NCBI GenBank assembly: GCA_964476835.1
Contig: CAYZCE010000041.1
Coordinates: forward strand, 1-9,463
Reading direction: 5' to 3'
DNA from: PALSA-926 sp964476835
Lineage (GTDB): Bacteria > Pseudomonadota > Alphaproteobacteria > Micavibrionales > UBA2020
Length of the DNA stretch: 9,463 bases
The first letter of the stretch is position 1. Every line of letters begins with the position of its first letter. The translations under genes and the position numbers were made by a program. Below are positions 4,870-9,463 of this stretch, one piece after another. The notes beneath the pieces were generated by a model, which was not told where the DNA came from, made no database searches, and was given only the letters and a program-made list of their open reading frames with translations.

Positions 4870-5823
4870 ATGAAAAAGAAGATCCTGATCCCAATTCTCG
4901 CCGCCAGCATTGCGCTGAGCGCCTGCGCGACCATTTCCTCCATCTCGTCGCGCCACGACACCGCCAATACTATCGCCGCCAAGGCCAACATGACCGAGCG
5001 CGTCATGACCGCCGACAAGTTCAACCTGACCAGCTGGCTGCGCCTCGCGCGCCCGGAGATGCCGGTCAACGTATATATTGAGGGCGACGGCCTTGCATGG
5101 CTCAATACCCGCACGCCGTCCCTCAACCCGACGCCGCCCGACCCCATCGCCCTGCGCCTCGCCGCGGCGGATACGACCGAGAACGTCGTCTACTTCGCGC
5201 GCCCCTGCCAATACAGCGGCCTTGCCGCCGGCGGCGCCTGCCCCGACACCTACTGGACGAACGGCCGCACGGCGCCCGACGTCATCCTCGCCTATAACCA
5301 GGCGCTCGACCAGCTCAAGGCGCAATACCATGTCGTCAACTTCAACCTGATCGGCTATTCGGGCGGCGCAGCCGTGGCGGCGCTGGTCGCGGCGGGCCGC
5401 AGCGACGTGCTCTCGCTCCGCACGGTGGCGGGCAATATCGATTACGCGGCCTTCACTGCGTATCATCACGTCAGCCCGCTTGATGCGTCGCGCGATCCCA
5501 TCGAGGTTGCGCCGCAACTGGCGAAGCTGCCGCAATACCACTTCGTCGGCGGCGACGACCAGATCATCCCGCCGTCGATCGTTACCGCGTGGAAGCAAGC
5601 CTCGGGCAACTCGCTCTGTGTGCAGTCCACGGTTGTTCCCGGCATCGCGCATGACTCGGGCTGGACGGCGCAATGGCAGCAATTGCTGCGCCTGCCGCTG
5701 CCGTGCATGCCGCCTGTCGCTGCTGCGCCCGGCGTGACGCCGGCCGTACCGATGCCGGCACCCGCGGCACCCGCCCCGGCAACGGCGCCGCTCTCCGGCC
5801 CGCCGCCCCTTGGCACGCTTTAA
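4870..5823 (+). CDS. Predicted alpha/beta-hydrolase lipoprotein
   Basis: The 317-residue product starts with a lipoprotein signal peptide: MKKK, a hydrophobic stretch and the lipobox LSAC with Cys19. Alanine at +2 gives no retention signal, so outer-membrane sorting is likely. The mature part is an alpha/beta-hydrolase fold: VYIEGDGLAW (68-77) as an oxyanion-region strand, VVYFARPCQYS (106-116), the nucleophile elbow IGYSGG with Ser164, VGGDDQIIPP (226-235) with Asp229/Asp230, and GIAHDSGW with His261, a complete Ser-Asp-His triad. Four cysteines in the mature domain (113, 124, 250, 279) could form disulfides. The C-terminus after 280 is a flexible Pro/Ala-rich tail. The ATG has AAAGGA 7-8 nt upstream. 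It resembles a poorly characterised proteobacterial hydrolase group; esterase or lipase activity is plausible but the substrate is unknown. It heads an operon with two ligases. Confidence 0.8.
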   Translation: MKKKILIPILAASIALSACATISSISSRHDTANTIAAKANMTERVMTADKFNLTSWLRLARPEMPVNVYIEGDGLAWLNTRTPSLNPTPPDPIALRLAAADTTENVVYFARPCQYSGLAAGGACPDTYWTNGRTAPDVILAYNQALDQLKAQYHVVNFNLIGYSGGAAVAALVAAGRSDVLSLRTVAGNIDYAAFTAYHHVSPLDASRDPIEVAPQLAKLPQYHFVGGDDQIIPPSIVTAWKQASGNSLCVQSTVVPGIAHDSGWTAQWQQLLRLPLPCMPPVAAAPGVTPAVPMPAPAAPAPATAPLSGPPPLGTL

Positions 5824-7165
5824 GCCTAAAAGCGCGCTCGACGGCATCACCTGGCCTCCTATCGCTGTGGGGGCTCAGGCGACGCTGCTGGCGCTGGCCG
5901 ATGCGCTCGACAAATCGCAATGGCTTACCGCTTCCGACATTGCCGCCCGGCAATACGCGCAGCTGCGCGTATTGGCCCAACACCTTGCCAAACACTGCAC
6001 CGGCTTCCGGGAGAGGCTGACAGAAAATGGGCTGACGCCCGAAACGCTGGCGACGCCGGACGGCTTGCAGAAGTGGCCGTCGCTGCCGCGCCACGAAATC
6101 CAGTCGCGCGGCGAGAGCTTCTTTTCAGCCGCCATTCCCAAAGGGCACGAGCCGTTCGGTAAGGCGAGTTCTTCCGGATCGACAGGGCAGAAAGTCATCG
6201 TCCGCAAGACCGCCCTGACGCAGATGACGTGGATGGCAATGACGGTCCGCAGCCATGCGTGGGCGAACCGCGACTTGTCCGGCCGCCTCGCCTGCGTGGT
6301 CGCGCACGTGGACGAGGTGAAGGAATACCCAGACTGGACGCTGCCGATGGGTACGGCTTTCGAGACGGGACCGTCACTGATGATCCCCGTCGTGTTCGAC
6401 CTGCACGAACAGGTGCGCCTGATCCGCGACTTCAAGGCGGATTACCTGTTGATCTCGCCGAGCAACCTGAACGGCCTGATCGATGCCTGCGGAGATGCGC
6501 CGATCAAAGGCCTCAAGGGCATCACCACGATCAACGAGACGTTGCAGCCTGAAGTGCGCAAGCGCGCCGAGGAATTTTTCGGCGCCCCCGTCGACGACAT
6601 TTATTCCTCGGCCGAGATCGGCAACATGGCCTTCCAGTGCCCCGACAGCGGACTTTACCACGTGATGGCCGAGAACGTCTTGCTTGAAGTCGTCGACGGC
6701 GACGGCCGCGCCTGCGAGCCCGGCGACGTCGGCCGCGTGCTGGCGACCGACCTGCAGAATTTCGCCATGCCGATGATCCGCTACGAAATCGGCGATTATG
6801 CGGAAGCCGCCGCGCCCTGCACTTGCGGCCGCGGCCTGCCGGCGATCAAGCGCGTGATGGGGCGCGCGCGCAACCTCGCGGTGCGGCCGGACGGCGCGCG
6901 CTTCTGGCCTTCGGTCGGCATGTGCGACCTGCACGAGGTCGCGCCTGTCTTGCAGTTCCAGTATGTCCAGCACGCGCCCGACCGGATCGAGCTGCGCCTC
7001 GTCGTCTCGCGCGATGTCACGCCTGCGGAAGAGGCCGCCATGCGCGGCCGCGTCCACGACCGGCTGCGCTATGCGTATCACATCGACTTCGTCTATTTCA
7101 GCGAACGCTTCCCGCGCGCAAAGAACGGCAAGTTCGAGGAATTCATCTGCAAGGTCGCCGCATGA
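5810..7165 (+). CDS. PaaK-like adenylate-forming ligase, copy 1
   Basis: The 451-residue product belongs to the phenylacetate-CoA ligase (PaaK/CapK-like) branch of the ANL superfamily, which activates a carboxylate with ATP and usually passes it to CoA. Visible core motifs are the P-loop SSGSTGQ (121-127), IYSSAEIG (264-271), RYEIGDYAE (324-332, with the ribose-binding Asp), the PaaK-type CTCGRGLP (337-344), VMGRARNL (349-356) and the C-terminal PRAKNGKFEEF with Lys441 as the likely adenylation lysine. All motifs look intact. The likely start is a TTG 14 bp inside the lipoprotein gene. Alignment with copy 2 needs about ten residues before the shared DG-WPP segment, and no in-frame ATG or ribosome site precedes it, so translation is probably by coupled reinitiation. 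The acid substrate is unknown. The stop overlaps the start of copy 2 as ATGA. Confidence 0.85.
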   Translation: MARFKPKSALDGITWPPIAVGAQATLLALADALDKSQWLTASDIAARQYAQLRVLAQHLAKHCTGFRERLTENGLTPETLATPDGLQKWPSLPRHEIQSRGESFFSAAIPKGHEPFGKASSSGSTGQKVIVRKTALTQMTWMAMTVRSHAWANRDLSGRLACVVAHVDEVKEYPDWTLPMGTAFETGPSLMIPVVFDLHEQVRLIRDFKADYLLISPSNLNGLIDACGDAPIKGLKGITTINETLQPEVRKRAEEFFGAPVDDIYSSAEIGNMAFQCPDSGLYHVMAENVLLEVVDGDGRACEPGDVGRVLATDLQNFAMPMIRYEIGDYAEAAAPCTCGRGLPAIKRVMGRARNLAVRPDGARFWPSVGMCDLHEVAPVLQFQYVQHAPDRIELRLVVSRDVTPAEEAAMRGRVHDRLRYAYHIDFVYFSERFPRAKNGKFEEFICKVAA

Positions 7166-8526
7166 CGCTGCCGATGCCGGACGTCTCGGACATCGACGGC
7201 GTATCGTGGCCGCCCGTCCCGCGCGGGCCGCGCGCAACATTGATGGCGCTGTCGCGGACGCTGGAACACACGCAGTGGCTCGGCCCCGATGACATCCGAC
7301 GCGAACAATTCCACCAGATCGGCCTTCTTGCCGCGCATTTCGCACAGAGGTCCCCGCTCTTCGCTGAGCGGCTGCAGCGCGCGGGGCTGGCCGCCGCCGA
7401 CCTTGCGACGCCCGAAGGCTTCGCGCGCCTGCCGCCCGTCACGCGCCGCGGCCTGCAAGATGCGGGCGAGCGCCTTTATTGCCTCGACGTGCCGGAGAGC
7501 CACCGCCCGATCTATGCGGCCGAAACCTCCGGATCGACGGGCCAGCGGGTCGAGATCCGCAAGACCGCCGTCACCAACCTGATATGGATGGCGATGACGC
7601 TGCGCGGTCACGACTGGTCAGGCCGCGACTTGGGCGGCCGCAATGCGTCCATCCTCCCCCATATTGAAAAAGTGCAAGAAGTCGGCGACTGGGGGCCGCC
7701 CTTCGCGCACCTGTACAAGACGGGGCCAACCCTGGCGTTGCCCACCGTCATCGGCATCGACGAACAGGTGCGCCGCCTGCGCGCGTTCATGCCGGATTAC
7801 CTGCTGCTTTCGCCCACCAACCTCGCCGGCGTGATGGATGAATGCCGCGCGGCCGGCGGGCCGCTCGCAAGCCTGAAAGGCATTTCCACGATCAATGAGA
7901 CGCTGAAGCCCGGCCTGCGCCGCGCAGCGGAAGAATATTTCGGCGCGACGGTCAACGACCTTTATTCTTCGGCAGAAGCCGGCAATATCGCGATGCAATG
8001 TCCCGACAGCGATCTTTATCATGTGATGGCGGAAGGCATCCTCCTCGAAGTGCTTGACGATGCCGGGCGCGCCTGCAAGCCCGGCGAGATCGGGCGCGTC
8101 GTCGTCACCGACCTTGCCAATTACGCGACACCGCTGATCCGCTACCAGATATCCGATTACGCGGAAGCTGCAGGCCCTTGTCCCTGCGGCCGCGGCTTGC
8201 CGACGATCAAGCGCATCATGGGGCGCGAACGCCACCTCGCCGTGCGCCCGGGCGGATCGCGCTTCTGGCCGGCAGTCGGCGACATTCCCTTGCACGAAGC
8301 GGCCTCCATCCTTCAGGTCCAGTACGTGCAGCATGCGCCGGACGAGATCGAGACGCGCCTCGTCGTCGCCGCCGATGTCACGCCGGAGCAGGAGGAAAAG
8401 ATGCGCCGCATGATCCAGAAAGTGCTGGATACGCCCTACAAGGTGCGCTTCACCTATTTCCGCGAGAAATTCCCACGCGAAAAAAGCGGCAAGTTCGAAG
8501 AATTCGTCTGCAAGATCCCGACATAA
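7162..8526 (+). CDS. PaaK-like adenylate-forming ligase, copy 2
   Basis: The 454-residue product is a paralogue of the preceding ligase, collinear over its whole length, with roughly half or more of residues identical by eye. Shared blocks include IRKTAVTNLIWMAMT (132-146), STINETLKP (242-250), YSSAE (268-272), CPDSDLYHVMAEG (280-292) and FPREKSGKFEEFVCK (437-451, Lys444). The P-loop is TSGSTGQ (122-128). It differs from copy 1 at the A7-type motif, RYQISDYAE (327-335), where Ser replaces the Gly before the conserved Asp, and in the 160-195 stretch, which probably lines the acyl pocket. The ATG at 7162 has AAGG 7 nt upstream and a four-base overlap with copy 1; a longer open frame upstream lies inside copy 1 and is not coding. 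A strong terminator follows at once. The pair may activate two related acids or act in one complex; this is inference. Confidence 0.87.
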   Translation: MTLPMPDVSDIDGVSWPPVPRGPRATLMALSRTLEHTQWLGPDDIRREQFHQIGLLAAHFAQRSPLFAERLQRAGLAAADLATPEGFARLPPVTRRGLQDAGERLYCLDVPESHRPIYAAETSGSTGQRVEIRKTAVTNLIWMAMTLRGHDWSGRDLGGRNASILPHIEKVQEVGDWGPPFAHLYKTGPTLALPTVIGIDEQVRRLRAFMPDYLLLSPTNLAGVMDECRAAGGPLASLKGISTINETLKPGLRRAAEEYFGATVNDLYSSAEAGNIAMQCPDSDLYHVMAEGILLEVLDDAGRACKPGEIGRVVVTDLANYATPLIRYQISDYAEAAGPCPCGRGLPTIKRIMGRERHLAVRPGGSRFWPAVGDIPLHEAASILQVQYVQHAPDEIETRLVVAADVTPEQEEKMRRMIQKVLDTPYKVRFTYFREKFPREKSGKFEEFVCKIPT

Positions 8527-8554
8527 AAAAAGGCCCCGAACCGGGGCCTTTTTT
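8526..8554. terminator. Strong bidirectional intrinsic terminator
   Basis: AAGGCCCCG and CGGGGCCTT (8530-8538 and 8542-8550) form a GC-rich stem with a 3-nt loop, flanked by an A run (8525-8530) on the left and a T run (8549-8554) on the right. It follows the ligase stop directly and, read the other way, lies 2 nt after the stop of the convergent autotransporter gene, so it can end transcripts from both sides. Confidence 0.93.
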
Positions 8555-8555
8555 C

Positions 8556-9463
8556 TTAGAAGTGGATGGTGCCGCGCACCGTTCCCGTATGCGCGTCGTA
8601 GTCTTCCTTGAAAGTGTAATCGTAGGTGGCGGAGAGGTCCCAATCCGCGGTGCTCGCGTAGGTGAAGGCCGCACCGGCATTGAACTCGCTGCGCGCCGGA
8701 TCGGCGCCTTGGACCACATAGGTCGCGCCGCTGGCCGAAACCTGGTTCTCGATGCGGTCATTGATCGCGCGGTACGCATAGCCTGCGTGCAGGGCAGGCT
8801 TGTACTGCGCGCCGCCCGCTTCGCCGAACGACCAGCCCGCTTCCACGCCGGCGCCGACCCTGAGCATGTCGGCGTCATCGCTGCCGATGGTCGCCGTAGG
8901 TCCTGCGGACGTGATTTCGGTATAGCCGTCGCTCGACAGGTGCGCCCAGTCGACGGAGACAGTCGGCGTCAGCGTCGTCGAGCCCATCATGTACGTGCGG
9001 CCGAGCGTCGCCTTGGCCGAATACTGGCTGGCCGCGTAATCGTCAAAGCCGGTGAGGCCGAAGATCAGGTTGTGGCGGTTCTGGTCGACCTGGTTGTAGG
9101 CGTAACCGAGCGAGCCGTTGAGAAACGCGCCTTCTGCCAGGCTCTTCGACGCATAGAGCATGACGCCGAAGCTGTCGATGTCGGTGTCGACGGCCGTGAA
9201 GCCCTTGCCGTCGCCTTTGGTCTTGCCGTAGTTGAACGCGACGCCGAAGACGCCGTCGGAGATCAGGGCCGAAGTATCGATGCCGAAGGCCGCGCCGCCG
9301 GTATTGGCGTCGTAGCCGTCAACGCCGTCGCGGCGGTCTTGCGATGCCTTGGCGCCATAGCCTTCAAGCCATGCGCGGCTGGCAAGGCCGGAAGACCCCG
9401 CCGCCATGCCCGTCGCCGAGCCGTCGCGCAACGAGGCAATGCGTTCCTCGATCAGGCCTTGCG
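8556..9463 (-). CDS. Autotransporter beta-barrel domain protein, C-terminal part (cut by window end)
   Basis: The frame stays open from the stop at 8556 to the window edge, giving the last 301 residues of a longer protein whose start is not in the window. The segment begins QGLIEERIASLRDG, then RAWLEGYGAKASQ, the typical entry to an autotransporter barrel. It continues as alternating amphipathic strands rich in Gly, Tyr, Asp and Asn (for example GVFGVAFNYGKTKGD, GFDDYAASQYSAKATLG, RVGAGVEAGWSFGE) and ends in GTIHF, with the terminal phenylalanine used by the BAM complex for barrel insertion. About 280 residues of barrel matches the autotransporter domain (PF03797 type). The barrel sits in the outer membrane and carries an N-terminal passenger, which is not visible here, so its function cannot be told. 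It could also be a barrel-only outer-membrane protein of the same fold. Confidence 0.85.
   Translation of the reverse strand, partial: QGLIEERIASLRDGSATGMAAGSSGLASRAWLEGYGAKASQDRRDGVDGYDANTGGAAFGIDTSALISDGVFGVAFNYGKTKGDGKGFTAVDTDIDSFGVMLYASKSLAEGAFLNGSLGYAYNQVDQNRHNLIFGLTGFDDYAASQYSAKATLGRTYMMGSTTLTPTVSVDWAHLSSDGYTEITSAGPTATIGSDDADMLRVGAGVEAGWSFGEAGGAQYKPALHAGYAYRAINDRIENQVSASGATYVVQGADPARSEFNAGAAFTYASTADWDLSATYDYTFKEDYDAHTGTVRGTIHF

Noticed and set aside
4852..5850. Long minus-strand frame opposite the lipoprotein gene
   Set aside because: It is extremely Arg/Gly/Ala-rich, with no family resemblance. The opposite strand has a lipobox, a full catalytic triad and a ribosome site.
6823..7161. 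Upstream extension of ligase copy 2
   Set aside because: It is an Arg/Ala-rich alternative frame inside copy 1. The ATG at 7162 gives an N-terminus that aligns with copy 1.
9429..9431. TTG at 9431 as the start of the barrel protein
   Set aside because: The frame stays open upstream to the window edge with barrel-linker sequence (EERIASLRDG), so the gene continues beyond 9463 and this codon is an internal leucine.
1..9463. CRISPR arrays, tRNA genes, insertion sequences, att sites
   Set aside because: I saw no regularly spaced direct repeats, no cloverleaf ending in CCA, no transposase or integrase frame and no flanking terminal repeats.

Overview
The window looks like alphaproteobacterial chromosome. 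The minus strand carries the 5' quarter of a 16S rRNA gene whose start has an alphaproteobacterial signature (GGCGGCAGGCCTAA followed by ACATGCAAGTCGAACG). The protein genes are GC-rich and show Gram-negative outer-envelope features: a lipobox lipoprotein and an autotransporter barrel. I cannot assign the order or genus from sequence alone.

Region 1 (1-825): 16S rRNA gene (partial) and its leader, read leftwards. A near-consensus sigma-70 promoter (TTGACA, 17 bp, TATAAC) lies about 430 bp upstream of the 16S start. The leader holds no credible protein gene. It contains several strong stem-loops, including a UUCG-capped hairpin just after the predicted start and two perfect 10-11 bp hairpins closer to the 16S.

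Region 2 (826-4855): a tightly packed five-gene minus-strand operon for pantothenate and coenzyme A synthesis, in transcription order: a DUF2520/Rossmann protein (candidate ketopantoate reductase of the PanG type), panB, panC, coaX and prmB. Three of the four junctions are overlaps (two ATGA, one of 17 bp). The exception, panC-coaX, carries a REP-like palindrome that also supplies the last codons and the stop of panC. Together these genes would convert ketoisovalerate to ketopantoate (PanB), pantoate (DUF2520 protein, inferred), pantothenate (PanC, needing beta-alanine from elsewhere) and 4'-phosphopantothenate (CoaX). PrmB, a ribosomal protein L3 methyltransferase, is an unrelated passenger.

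Region 3 (4837-8554): a divergent plus-strand operon starting only 65 bp from the DUF2520 start codon. It encodes an alpha/beta-hydrolase lipoprotein followed by two tandem paralogous PaaK-like adenylate-forming ligases, all with overlapping ends, and closes with a strong bidirectional terminator. The substrate is unknown; this is the least explained set of genes in the window.

Region 4 (8556-9463): the C-terminal beta-barrel of an autotransporter-type outer-membrane protein on the minus strand, convergent with the ligases and cut by the window end.
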